Source of the DNA: Atopobium sp. oral taxon 416
Lineage (GTDB): Bacteria; Actinomycetota; Coriobacteriia; Coriobacteriales; Atopobiaceae
Assembly (NCBI RefSeq): GCF_018128285.1
Contig: NZ_CP072380.1
Coordinates: 496,001-560,000 of the forward strand
Direction of reading: 5' to 3'
Length of the DNA: 64,000 nucleotides
The notes under the pieces are model-generated. The model was not told the DNA's origin and searched no databases. It saw only the letters and a list, made by a program, of their open reading frames with translations. The stretch's first letter is position 1, and each line of letters begins with the position of its first letter. Below, piece after piece: positions 54,752 to 63,956 of the stretch. The position numbers and the translations under genes were made by a program.

Positions 54752-55620
54752 TGAGCCCTGTCAATATAATGGACAGAGGAATCTCAGATTTTTTATGCGG
54801 TCTGCATCACCTTTGGATCGTATGCAAGGCCTCTCTCGAAGCGCTCGAAGAACTCCTGCATCACCTCTTCCGGCACGCGATCTCCTATGGACTTATGCGG
54901 GCGGAAGCGGTTGTAGTACGACTCGATTAAACTCGTGTGCCTTGTGCTTGGTCGTTGCTGCATCTAAGAGGCGCTTGTAGTAGTACCACTCGTTCTTGAG
55001 CGTGGCGAAAAACGATTCGGCTACAGCGTTGTCGTGGCAGCTTCCGGTTCTCCCCACGGAGAGCCTCACGTCGTGTGCGGCTGAGCAGGCGGCCAGCTTT
55101 GAGCTTATGTACTGGCTGCCTGGGCTGCTTAGAATATGGCCCCTCCGGCCACGTATCCGCGCGAATATGCCATCTTCAGGGCAAAGACGACAAGGCCTGC
55201 CCTCATGTTGTCCTGTATGCTTCAGCCCACCACCATGTGTGTGCACAGATCGTGTGCGACGGTAAGATATATAAAGCCTGCCGTGGTCCTGCGATAGGTT
55301 GTATCGCCCACGAGCTTGGCTGTCGGAACGGGGCACGAAAAGCCGCGCCGGGTGAGGGCGGGGCGCTCGGGGGTATCAGGTGCGGGCAGCGTCGTCCTCT
55401 TGGAGGCATTGGATCAGATGCCCAAGCTTAGCCATGCACCTGCGCACGCGGTAGCGGGTCGTCACTGTAAATTTTGCGTAACTGCGGATCTCCTGTGAGC
55501 TTGGATCAGACCTTGCGGAAGCCGAAGCGCCTGTCGCTTTCCTCCCATATCGCGCAGATGGCTTCCTTGATAGGACCCCACGGATCCTCACCGCCTCCGG
55601 CCTTGAGCCATCGGTAGAAG

Positions 55621-56958
55621 CTAGGAAAACGATGATTAATGCCTCATAACGTGTCAGAGGGGACCGACCACACGACTTTTCGCGGCCGGCATGTGGGAAA
55701 GGCAGGGAAGGATGCCCATCCAGCACGTGCAGAAGCCGCCGTCCTGCCCCATGCACCGCAATAAGGCTCCAAGACGGATCAAGCGACGCTGGGAGCCGGG
55801 AGGTGCAGCCTGCCGGCAAAAGATGCACATGGCAAGGTTTGCAAGGGCGAGGCAGACTCGAGCATACAGGAGGTCTTCTCTATCCTTCTGTAGCGCTTCC
55901 TTAAGGGGTCGAAGCGCCGCTTCACGGTGAGGAAGGGATGCTTCTGCCTTTGAGCGGCCGGATGCCTTCCTGGACTCGATACCCTTCTCGGACAAGAGTG
56001 CACAGGCAAGGCCCTCTCTAGTCGAAGGCTTCCTTAGCAACGCTTTAGCGCATAGATGAGAGGTGTGGGTCTTTATGCGCCCTTAAGGGCGCTTCGCTAT
56101 ACTTATATAGCCTAAAGTCTGCGCAGCAGAACCTGTCATCTTCCCTTACGAGTGCATGTGCCACAGGATATGTCAGATACATTCTAAGCGATCGTCTCCA
56201 CACCATGCACAAGGCCACCTGCGGCGTCTACGCCGATATGCGCCTTGTATCAGATACGCCAGGACCCCCCTTTCTTGGACTGGTGCGCTTTAAGGGTCGC
56301 GCGCATGGTCCTTGTTCTTCGTTAAGCTTTAGGGCCCAGGTGAAGGTCGCATCCACCATGGAGCCGCCCCGCGCCGTGATCCCTGCCTTCTCGAGCTCTA
56401 AGTTCAGGCGCAAAGCACAAGCCTTACCGAGTCCCTGCCGCTCGAGGCTATGGCGGAATTTCGCAAGTGTCGTTGCATCTGGCACCTGCTCAGACATGAG
56501 GTCTGCGTGCACAGAAGCGCTGCCAGGAGCGGCAATCCAGGATAGCATCCTTAGGTTTCCTCGTCTTAAGAGCCCAAACATGACCTGCAGCAGATACATC
56601 CTTAAGCATCGTCTTTGCACCGCGCACATGCCTGCCACGCGCCTGAGAATGGTAGCTGGTATCTACCAGAACAATCCAGCTATCCCATGGCACGATTGTA
56701 TCCATCCGCTCCAGGTGTGCCTCTCGCCTGGTCTTTCTCCTCAGACCTTAGGATTTAAGGTCCTAAAAGCTCATCTGTCTGTCCATATCTGTCTTTTGGA
56801 TATGCTGGAATGTGTGGATGTAGCTATACCATATCCAGAAGACAGATAGGTATCTATGTGGATATGGGCACTGCGTGGTTCGAGACATTTTAAGCCGATG
56901 TCATACAGCGTGTGGCCCCACTGGCCTCATCGAGGCGAATTAATCATCGTTTCCCTAG
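55621..56958 (-). mobile_element. IS5-like element, likely parent of the 96-bp MITEs
   Basis: 1338 bp from CTAGGAAAACGATGATTAAT to the complement of CTAGGGAAACGATGATTAAT. Removing it and one CTAG rejoins the IS3-A orfB exactly in frame, so CTAG is the duplicated target. The MITEs at 20379 and 39719 have the same ends. Carries a degraded IS5/IS1182-like transposase. Confidence 0.85.
55700..56720 (-). pseudogene. IS5-family-like transposase remnant
   Basis: Minus strand, best frame at 56228-56638: LLQVMFGLLRRGNLRMLSW...SEQVPDATTLAKFRHSLERQGLGKACALRLNLELEKAGITARGGSMVDATFTWALKLNEEQG. The TTLxKFRHxLE and GGSMVDATF motifs are typical of IS5-group transposases. Later parts are out of frame; CPRTKTMLKDVSA-like pieces lie upstream at 56490-56705. 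Confidence 0.7.
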
Positions 56959-57083
56959 ACCTGCTCACCTCCAGTACGCGCGCCATCATCGAGACACAGT
57001 AGGTCGCCCGCTGCGCCAGCATGAGCCGAAACCTGTCCTTCGTCAGAGGCTCTTGGCGAAGAAGGCTGCCACTTTTTTAGGAA

Positions 57084-58162
57084 GGCGGATTGTCAAGCTG
57101 AGTGCAACATCTCCCTAAAGACCTCGTTGGCTGTCCTGTATTTCAAGACCTTCCTCGCCCTGTCGCAGATCAGCTCCACCGCATGCTGCACCTCCTCGCC
57201 TGTGACCTTTCCGAAGTCGCTGCCCTTAGGGGAAGAACTTTCGCAGGAGCCCGTTGGTGTTCTTAACTGTTAGCTTCTGCCATAGATGGTGGGGGTCGCA
57301 GAAGTAGAACTGCACGCCTCAAAGGGCCTTTGTGACATCTGCATGCCCTGCGAGCTGCTTGCCTCACTTAGGCGTGAGCGTCTCGAGGGGACGTCCCTGC
57401 AGCAGTCCGACCTCGGCCTTGAAGACGCTCCTGCTGTCACGGTGGCTCTCTTCGCGGCAAGCAGCCTCACTGCCCTGTCGGCAAGCACGAGCAGACACAC
57501 GGGACCGCTGCCACGAGCGTGTCGTCTACCCACTCTCCGAGGCGAGACCTCTCATCGGCCTGCTTTGGCCTCTCATCCACGCTGTGTAAGATCTCGATCT
57601 TGCCCCTCGTCTTAGGCCTCTTGCTGCGCAGGTGGTGCCGCACCTGGCCTTGCGGGCCGGATCCCAGCAGGTCGAGGGCGGCGGCTATGGACCTGCCTGT
57701 AAGAATAGTCGGCAGGCTCAACGGTGCACCTGCCGCCACCCTCGAGCCTGAGATATAGTCTATCTCCTCCAGGGACCAGTGTCTGTCCATGATGAGTAAG
57801 CGCACCTTCTGCGTAAGTACAGGGTCTGAAAGCCGCCTTTTCGCCCTGCATCTCCTGCGGTACTCATCCGCCCTCCTTTTGGGCAGCGCATGCCTTAAAG
57901 CATCCGTGGTGTGCGTTCCTCTTGAGCTTGTGGCAGACGCTGGAGCTGTCCTTGCCGATCTTTCCCGCGATATAGGCAATTGACCTTCCCTCTGCATGCA
58001 GCGTGGCTATGCAGTCCCTCTCCTATAGGCTTGAGATGCTTGTAGTGGCACATTCCTTTTAGCTTTCGACGTTGATTGAGACAACCAACATCGTAGCCTT
58101 CCGGAGTGTGCCACGCCTGCATTCAGCGGGCTATCCTGTTGCACTCAGAATGCTAATCCGCC
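57084..58162 (-). mobile_element. IS30-family element (IS30-B) inserted in IS3-A orfA
   Basis: 1079 bp. Ends GGCGGATTGTCAAGCTGAGT and GGCGGATTAGCATTCTGAGT (other strand) are inverted, both running into GCAACA. GAA is duplicated at each edge, and removing the element rejoins ENKF-LKKVAAFFAKS of the host element. Confidence 0.85.
57110..58090 (-). pseudogene. IS30-B transposase remnant
   Basis: Minus strand: MCHYKHLKPIERDCIATLH, then GRSIAYIAGKIGKDSSSVCHKLKRN, KVRLLIMDRHWSLEEIDYI, RSRLGEWVDDTLVAAVP and the C-terminal FYFCDPHHLWQKLTVKNTNGLLRKFF...AVELICDRARKVLKYRTANEVF, in several frames. Confidence 0.8.
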
Positions 58163-58563
58163 GAACTTATTTTCGCTCTCGAGCTCGTGTATGCGCTTGT
58201 TGGTCCTGTCAAGCTCCTTGTGCTCGTCTATCCTTTCCTGGGTGACCCTTCCGGTCTTTGAGTGCTTGATGATCCAGTCGTTTAGGGTCTTGTCGTTGGC
58301 CTCAAGCTTCGCGGCGCATCCTCTGATGCTCTTCTTCGGGTTGGCCTTACGTGCCTTCCTGTAGTACTCGATGGCCTCAAGGCAATACTTCTTCAGTGTA
58401 GTGTTTGGGTGTTTCCGGCTTCGTGCGGGACTTTGCCTTCTCTATCTCGCTTGCGCTTAGCGACATCTCATCTCTTCAATCTGCTGGTGTTGGTAGGTGG
58501 GTATCTGGACAGAGCATATCTGTTGCCAGTCCCTGCTGTCCCACTGTCCACCAAAAGATTACA

Positions 58564-58829
58564 GCTCATTCTTAGATGCAGAAGAGCTCCAGGAGGCGCT
58601 GGGGGCTCCCGTATACTTCTGCCATCCCCACCATCTCTGGGAGCGAGGAATCAATGAGAACACCAACGGCCTTCTCAGGGACTGGTTTTCGAAGGGCAAA
58701 AGCCTCGACGATGTCGACGACAGAAAGGTACAGGAGGTGTACGACTCGCTCAACCAAAGACCGCGCAAGCGCCTGGAGTGGAGGTGTCCCTGGGAGGTCT
58801 ACCATCACCAGTCGTTGCACTTGCTCTGA
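58564..58829 (+). pseudogene. IS30-A transposase, C-terminal part
   Basis: Plus strand: SSFLDAEELQEALGAPVYFCHPHHLWERGINENTNGLLRDWFSKGKSLDDVDDRKVQEVYDSLNQRPRKRLEW to a stop at 58829. This is the missing end of the transposase cut at 54751, moved 3.8 kb away by the insertions. Confidence 0.85.
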
Positions 58830-58842
58830 GGATTCGCCATTA

Positions 58843-60004
58843 AAATCCCTCCTTGCAGTCTGGAGGTATCCTCACTCCGTTGACCTGGGTTTCACGTTGT
58901 AGAAGCTGCGGAATCTGAGCGTTTTAGGGCATCGCATTGCTCTGTCGAGCACGAAGGCGGCCTTCTCCATCCTGTCTTTGGGCGGGTTCGAGATCACTTA
59001 GAACAGCTCCAGCTACCCCTGCAGGTCGCCCCTGTCGAACCCCGGATGAGAGCCGAGGAAGCATGCTCGGTTCACCGGGCGCAACGGGTTGAGGTCATCC
59101 GGGCCCTCTTCAAAAGCTTGGGCACTGTAGCTTTCGCTCGACAGCCCCAGGTCCTCCATGTCGTGGAGAAGCGTCGATCCCCTCTCGATGCGCACACCGA
59201 ACGTGGCGCGCGTCTTGGCCTTGCTGGTCTTGCCGAAGCCCTCGTGGAGGTAGATAGAGGTTCCCGAGTCGTCCACCCCGGCTCCTATGCACATCTGGTT
59301 GGCCGAAAGCCCCCAAAGCAGCTTCCTGACAGCATCTTTGGCGGTAAGCGGCCAGTACGTCTCGTCGATCCAGACCCTGCCCGACAGCACGATGCCCTCC
59401 TGGACACCCTCGAGCACGGCGAATAGCTTTCCCATCCAAAAGGTGGCATCAGACCTCCTTTCCTCTCTGCTCATTGACGCGAAGCTGTCACAGGAGAATA
59501 CCTGGAGCAGGAAATCGAAGCACACCGACAGCGGGAGCTTGCGGTCCTCGAAGATCGTGCCCGTCTGCGGGAAGAACGACTTCTTGCAGGCTGAGCAAAA
59601 AAATAGCGCTGGATGCCGGTCGCGTCCTTGCCGCGCTTGGACACCTCGGCGCTGTTGCATCTTAGGCAGGCGCGCCGTTCGCATCGCCGTTGAGGTGGCA
59701 ATGCCTGAACGAGTACATGCTTCTATGGCTCGCATCCACGAGCGCCTGGGTTGGTTTCAAGCTCGCTTTCTGCAAGGCCGTCCCAAGGCGTGACCGAAGC
59801 GGCGAGCCTTCGCTTCGCGTGTTCGCCCTTTGTGGTAGTCTTTGGCGGCCCGGAAGGATAGCGGGGGCCAGGGCTACCACATCTGCAAGAACCCCGCTGC
59901 CCATCCGGGCTTTCTTGTGGATAGACGAGCAATTCCCATGATTGTAGACCTGCTCTTATTAATGGGCTGCCCAGATTAGACCTCCAGACTGCAAGGAGGG
60001 ATTT
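58843..60004 (-). mobile_element. IS1595-family element
   Basis: 1162 bp with perfect 25-bp inverted ends beginning AAATCCCTCCTTGCAGTCTG. It abuts IS30-A (4 bp between). Holds a transposase with an ISXO2-like domain. A clear 8-bp target duplication was not found. Confidence 0.8.
58880..59945 (-). pseudogene. IS1595-family transposase, frameshifted and with two stops
   Basis: Best frame 59013-59735: FFCSACKKSFFPQTGTIFEDRKLPLSVCFDFLLQVF...GKLFAVLEGVQEGIVLSGRVWIDETYWPLTAKDAVRKLLWGLSANQMCIGAGVDDSGTSIYLHEGFGKTSKAKTRATF...NPLRPVNR...HPGFDRGDLQG. VWIDETYW starts the ISXO2-like DDE domain. Two stops near the end (LQG*LELF*VISNPPKD) and N-terminal frameshifts. Confidence 0.82.
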
Positions 60005-60024
60005 ACAATTTAATAGGGACTTCG

Positions 60025-60921
60025 TCAGCTTCTGTAGGTAAGGAGTTCATCTAGGCAGCCTCTCTCTTTCCGGTCTTTCCGGACCTCCCTGGGAGCGTCG
60101 GCTTGCAATTGGAGCATCTCAGTATGGGCAGCCCGACGAGGCTGCCGGCATCGCGGAAGCTGCAGCCCATCTTGACCGTCACCTTGATTTTGCTGCTGAC
60201 CGACTTGACACGACCGTCGCCCCGAGCACGGCGTGCAGGCCCTGGACAACCTCGACCCCGCCTTCTTCAGTGACTCGGTTTCGGCGCGTTGGACGCTGGC
60301 GAGTTCCTCGAGGCTCTTGACGAGTGTGGAGCTGCTGCCCTTGATCGCCCTGGTCCTGGGTGGCGTCTCCCGCCCTTCCGGGGCCAGGGCGGCCGTGTCT
60401 GGAGATCGCCGGTGGTGTGCTGCTCCATGCGCGTAAGCCCCACGACGGCGCTGGCCGTGCAGCACGCCGCCCAGCCCTCGAAGCCACGAGCGAAGCGGGA
60501 CCTGTGCCTGGCCCACGGGACCGGCTCGACGAGTACGTTGTGCTCCGTGCACATGGCCCGCCTCGTGGCGTATTCCAGGAAGCACATCGGCCTCGCCATG
60601 TCCATCGCCTCGGGGCCGGCGAGGCGTCACAGCACTCGTATCTGCGCCCGCACGCCAGACAGCGCAGGCCGTCCCGCTTCCACGGTCGCACCCCGACGAC
60701 GGTCCGATCTCCGCCGATGCGTACGTATCCGATCGCGGTGTGCGCCAGTGTGAGCGCGTAGCGTAGCATCCTGTTCATGTGCCGGGGCAGGCTGCGCCCG
60801 GCACGCAGATCCTGCCTTGCCCGATGCGGAAGCCCCTCACGGGGCCATCTTCGCATCAACCGTCTTTTCCTACTCTCATCTGGGTGTCTGTTGGAGATTC
60901 ACCCACAGAGACTATCGAAGA
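60025..60921 (-). mobile_element. ISL3-family element (ISL3-B), internally deleted
   Basis: Minus-strand ISL3 transposase remnants: YVRIGGDRTVVGVRPWKRDGLRCLACGRR (zinc ribbon), AMDMARPMCFLEYATRRAMCTEHNVLVEPVPWARHRSRF, then jump to KSLEELASVQRAETESLKKAGSRLSRA and the C-terminal SKIKVTVKMGCSFRDAGSLVGLPIL. The catalytic middle is missing. Right end ...CTATCGAAGAG resembles the ISL3-A end (GGGCTCTTCGA). It lies 32 bp from the ATPase operator. Confidence 0.7.
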
Positions 60922-60952
60922 GTGTAACTTTCTTATATACTCATGTATGAAT

Positions 60953-60972
60953 ATATGAGCAAATGGTCATAT
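60953..60972 (+). promoter_or_regulatory. Candidate ArsR/SmtB-type operator
   Basis: Imperfect palindrome ATATGAGC-AAAT-GGTCATAT (one mismatch per arm pair), 53 bp before the P-type ATPase start, in an AT-rich promoter stretch. Similar palindromes bind CadC/SmtB/CzrA regulators. No arsR-type gene is in the window. Confidence 0.5.
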
Positions 60973-61024
60973 ACTCAGATAAGGGGATAAAGTCTCATCA
61001 GAGGTATCCAAGAGAAGGAGGGCT

Positions 61025-63022
61025 ATGGCTTCGCAAACGGACACCGAACAGTATCCGAAGAAGGTGCCGAAGTCGGGCAGTTGCTCTTGCGCTACGGATA
61101 CACAGACGCATGAATTTGAGGAAGAGGAGGACGAAGACAAACTGGAGCCTGCAGTCCTCAAACGCAGAATTATCATCTCCGCAATCCTTCTAGTTGCAGC
61201 AATGCTGATCCAGCATTTCACTGATTTCAAACTGTTTATTCAGTTGCTGCTGTTTCTGCCGGCCTACCTTGTAGCAGGCTGGAACGTGTTGATGGCAGCG
61301 GGGAAGAACCTGGTTAGTGGGCACCCTTTCGATGAAGACTTTCTGATGTCGATCGCTACGATCGGTTCACTTCTGATCGGTTTCATCCCGGGCGGCGAGC
61401 CGATGTACGCAGAGGCCGTCTTCGTGATGCTCTTCTTCCAGGTCGGAGAGCTCTTTGAGGCTATTGCAGAAGGCAATTCCCGTAGATCAATCAGCCAACT
61501 GATGGATATCCGCCCGGACACAGCCAATGTGCAGCGTAACGGTAAAGTTGAAGTTGTGGATCCTAATACAGTCCAGGTCGGCGAGACTATCACAATCAGA
61601 CCGGGTGAAAAAGTTCCGATGGACGGTGTCGTTCTTACTGGCAATTCAAGTCTGAATACTGTTGCAATCACCGGTGAGTCTGCTCCGCGTGACATCGCTC
61701 CGGGGGACCAGATTATCTCTGGTTGCGTCAATGTCTCCGGCGTTCTGACCGTGAAGGTCACGAAGGCCTTCGGCGAGTCAACGGCTGCCAAAATCTTGGA
61801 TTTGGTGCAGAATGCGGGCAACAAGAAATCAAAGAGTGAGCATTTTATCACCCGCTTTGCCCGCGTCTACACCCCGATCGTGGTCTACGCCGCTATTGCG
61901 GTTGCGATCATCGGGCCGCTTGTGAGCGGTGACTTTGCCGCCAACTTCGCTACCTGGTTGCTCCGTGCATTGACCTTCTTGGTTGTCAGCTGCCCCTGCG
62001 CGCTGGTACTGAGCGTTCCGCTGGCATTCTTCGGCGGCATCGGCGGTGCTTCTAAGCACGGCATCCTGGTCAAGGGTTCTAACTTTATGGACCTTCTCGC
62101 TAACACTGACACCGTGGTCTTCGATAAGACCGGTACCCTTACCCGTGGCACCTTCGTCGTCAATACGGTGCATTCTGAGAGCAGCCTTCAGAAAAAGAAG
62201 CTCCTGCATCTGGCGGCACACGTTGAGCAGTACTCTACACATCCGATCGCGGCAGCGCTGCGCAATGCGTACAAGTGCGTGGGCGATGGCTGCGAGGTTA
62301 AAGATACTCACGAGATCGCGGGTAAAGGTATCGTCGCGACCGTATCCGGACAGCGTGTGGCAGTTGGCAATTCTGAGCTGATGGAGGCAGAAGGCGCCAA
62401 GTGGCACGTCTGCAGAGGGGATGTCGGCACGATCATCCACGTCGCAATCGACGGTAAGTATGCTGGCCATATCATCATTTCTGACGAGATAAAGGAAGAT
62501 TCCAGGCAGGCTATCCAGGACCTCAAGAAGGAGGGTGTCCACAGAGCGGTGATGCTGACTGGTGATCGTAAGGACGTTGCTGAGAAGGTCGCCACCTCAC
62601 TCGGGCTCGACGAGTACCACGCTGAGCTGCTCCCGACTGACAAGGTCGATCAGATGGATAGGCTCATGGATATCAAGAGAGATGACACCTCGCTTGCCTT
62701 TGTCGGTGACGGTATCAACGACGCGCCGGTTCTGGCTCGCGCTGATGTCGGTATCGCAATGGGTGCGATGGGTTCTGATGCCGCAATCGAGGCCGCAGAT
62801 GTAGTACTTATGGACGACAAGCCCTCTAAGATCGCACTGGCGATTAAGATTGCCCGCCGTACGACCAAGATCGCGCATGAGAACATTGTCTTCTCGATCG
62901 CAGTCAAGATCGCAATCCTGATCTTGGCCCTCTTCGGACTCGCTCCGATGTGGCTTGCGGTCTTCGGTGACGTGGGCGTGATGATCCTCTGCGTGCTGAA
63001 CTCCACCCGTACGTTGATCTGA
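61025..63022 (+). CDS. Zn/Cd/Pb-type heavy-metal P1B-ATPase
   Basis: Metal-exporting ATPase of 665 aa. About eight membrane segments; CPC metal motif in SCPCAL (323-325), phosphorylation D367 in DKTGT, HP motif in STHPIAAAL, and GDGINDAPVLARADVGIAMG. The N-terminus has no HMA fold but a short Cys/His and acidic tract (GSCSCATDTQTHEFEEEEDEDK, 18-39) as in some Zn/Cd exporters. AAGGAGGG before ATG. Likely induced by excess metal through the palindrome upstream. Confidence 0.93.
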   Translation: MASQTDTEQYPKKVPKSGSCSCATDTQTHEFEEEEDEDKLEPAVLKRRIIISAILLVAAMLIQHFTDFKLFIQLLLFLPAYLVAGWNVLMAAGKNLVSGHPFDEDFLMSIATIGSLLIGFIPGGEPMYAEAVFVMLFFQVGELFEAIAEGNSRRSISQLMDIRPDTANVQRNGKVEVVDPNTVQVGETITIRPGEKVPMDGVVLTGNSSLNTVAITGESAPRDIAPGDQIISGCVNVSGVLTVKVTKAFGESTAAKILDLVQNAGNKKSKSEHFITRFARVYTPIVVYAAIAVAIIGPLVSGDFAANFATWLLRALTFLVVSCPCALVLSVPLAFFGGIGGASKHGILVKGSNFMDLLANTDTVVFDKTGTLTRGTFVVNTVHSESSLQKKKLLHLAAHVEQYSTHPIAAALRNAYKCVGDGCEVKDTHEIAGKGIVATVSGQRVAVGNSELMEAEGAKWHVCRGDVGTIIHVAIDGKYAGHIIISDEIKEDSRQAIQDLKKEGVHRAVMLTGDRKDVAEKVATSLGLDEYHAELLPTDKVDQMDRLMDIKRDDTSLAFVGDGINDAPVLARADVGIAMGAMGSDAAIEAADVVLMDDKPSKIALAIKIARRTTKIAHENIVFSIAVKIAILILALFGLAPMWLAVFGDVGVMILCVLNSTRTLI

Positions 63023-63044
63023 GAACCTGCGTGACACAGTGGCG

Positions 63045-63078
63045 GCAAAAGGGCAGCTCTGCGGGGCCGCCCTTTTGC
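63045..63078. terminator. Bidirectional terminator between ATPase and trmB
   Basis: Stem GCAAAAGGGC/GCCCTTTTGC with inner GC pairing, giving A/T tracts on both sides for the two convergent genes. Confidence 0.8.
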
Positions 63079-63081
63079 TGC

Positions 63082-63897
63082 CTATCGGTTATGTTTAAAA
63101 TAGTTTTCGTGATGTTTGTGTTCGTAGTTCTTGAGGTTCACCACGGTGTTCTCCATCCCATAGGGGATGTAACCGAGATCATCCAAGTTCTCAGGCAGAT
63201 ACTTTGAGAGTGAAAGCTCTGCGGTCTGGACCGGATGCTCCGGAGCCGGATCCTGCGGGGTCGCCTTGAGCCCCAGGACATGGGCGCCCTGTGCGACAAG
63301 CCGCTCCTCGTACTCCGTTACTGGTTCGTCGGGCAACTTGCCTCGCGTGAAGCGGGTCTGCCAATCGAGGTGGTAGTTCACGAGCTTAAGCTGGGTCAGC
63401 GTGAAGTCGAAGTAGGGTTGGCTATCAGTCTTGAGAATCAAGCTACAGCCGGGCTTCAAGATTTTGCGGTAATCCAAGAGGCGCTCGAGAATCGTCAAGC
63501 GATACTCTGCGAGGCGTTTCTTGGGAAACGGTGTCGGGAAGTTGATGCGGATGGAGTCAAGCTCGTGCGGTCCAAAAAACTTTGTTACATCGGAGCCCAT
63601 CCCCGGCACCATCACTGCATTGGTGAGGTGGTGCTCACAGACATTCTGCGCTGCATAGGCGATACAGACGGGCTCGGTGTCCATTCCGATAAAGAGGATG
63701 TCAGGATGCATCGCAGCCATGCCGCAGGCAAAAGTGCCTTTGCCGCAGCCGAGGTCGAGTACGACCTTTTTATACGCCTCTCCGTCGTCCAGAGGATGGC
63801 AAGCTTGAGCCCAATGCCCTGCAAAGTGCTCCGGCTTGGTTTCAATTGCCGCAGCATAGCGGTTAAGGCGCTCCTCGAGGTTGAAGTTTTTCGGCAT
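63082..63897 (-). CDS. trmB: tRNA (guanine-N7)-methyltransferase
   Basis: SAM methyltransferase of about 271 aa forming m7G46 in tRNA. SAM motif LDLGCGKGTFACGMA, INFPTPFPKKRLAEYRLT (in place of the usual FPDPWPKKRH), and KTDSQPYFDFTL. The C-terminal about 70 aa extends beyond the usual end. ATG 63897 fits AAAGGA; ATG 63927 would add ten residues. Confidence 0.85.
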   Translation of the reverse strand: MPKNFNLEERLNRYAAAIETKPEHFAGHWAQACHPLDDGEAYKKVVLDLGCGKGTFACGMAAMHPDILFIGMDTEPVCIAYAAQNVCEHHLTNAVMVPGMGSDVTKFFGPHELDSIRINFPTPFPKKRLAEYRLTILERLLDYRKILKPGCSLILKTDSQPYFDFTLTQLKLVNYHLDWQTRFTRGKLPDEPVTEYEERLVAQGAHVLGLKATPQDPAPEHPVQTAELSLSKYLPENLDDLGYIPYGMENTVVNLKNYEHKHHENYFKHNR

Positions 63898-63956
63898 CCG
63901 TGCATGTCCTTTATGCAGCTTGTGCATCCAATGACTCCCTGTAATTCTTTATCTCG

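Larger units (their letters stand above)
54780..57060 (-). pseudogene. IS3-A orfB transposase, split by the IS5-like element
   Basis: N-terminal part beyond the insertion: EPLTKDRFRLMLAQRATYCVSMMARVLEVSRS, joined through CTAG to SFYRWLKAGGGEDPWGPIKEAI...WEESDRRFGFRKVW on the near side. Integrase core GHILSSPGSQYISSKLAACSAAHDVRLSVGRTGSCHDNAVAESFFATLKNEWYYYKRL, then a frameshift to IESYYNRFRPHKSIGDRVPEEVMQEFFERF near 54935. Confidence 0.8.
54752..58563 (-). mobile_element. IS3-family element (IS3-A) inserted in IS30-A
   Basis: Starts TGAG and ends TACA, the TG...CA termini usual for IS3; GCTC is duplicated at both edges. Minus-strand orfA at about 58150-58460 (KYCLEAIEYYRKARKANPKKSIRGCAAKLEANDKTLNDWI...ELESENKF) and orfB from about 57050 to 54780. 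Both are interrupted by younger insertions. Net length without them is about 1.4 kb. Confidence 0.8.
53955..58838 (+). mobile_element. IS30-family element (IS30-A) carrying a nest of three others
   Basis: Outer element of the nest. Ends GGCGAATTCTCAGAGCAAGT and GGCGAATCCTCAGAGCAAGT (other strand) are inverted repeats of about 25 bp with one mismatch; AT flanks both. Its transposase is cut after GKEL at 54751 and resumes at 58564. The insert between is IS3-A with two further elements inside. Confidence 0.85.
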
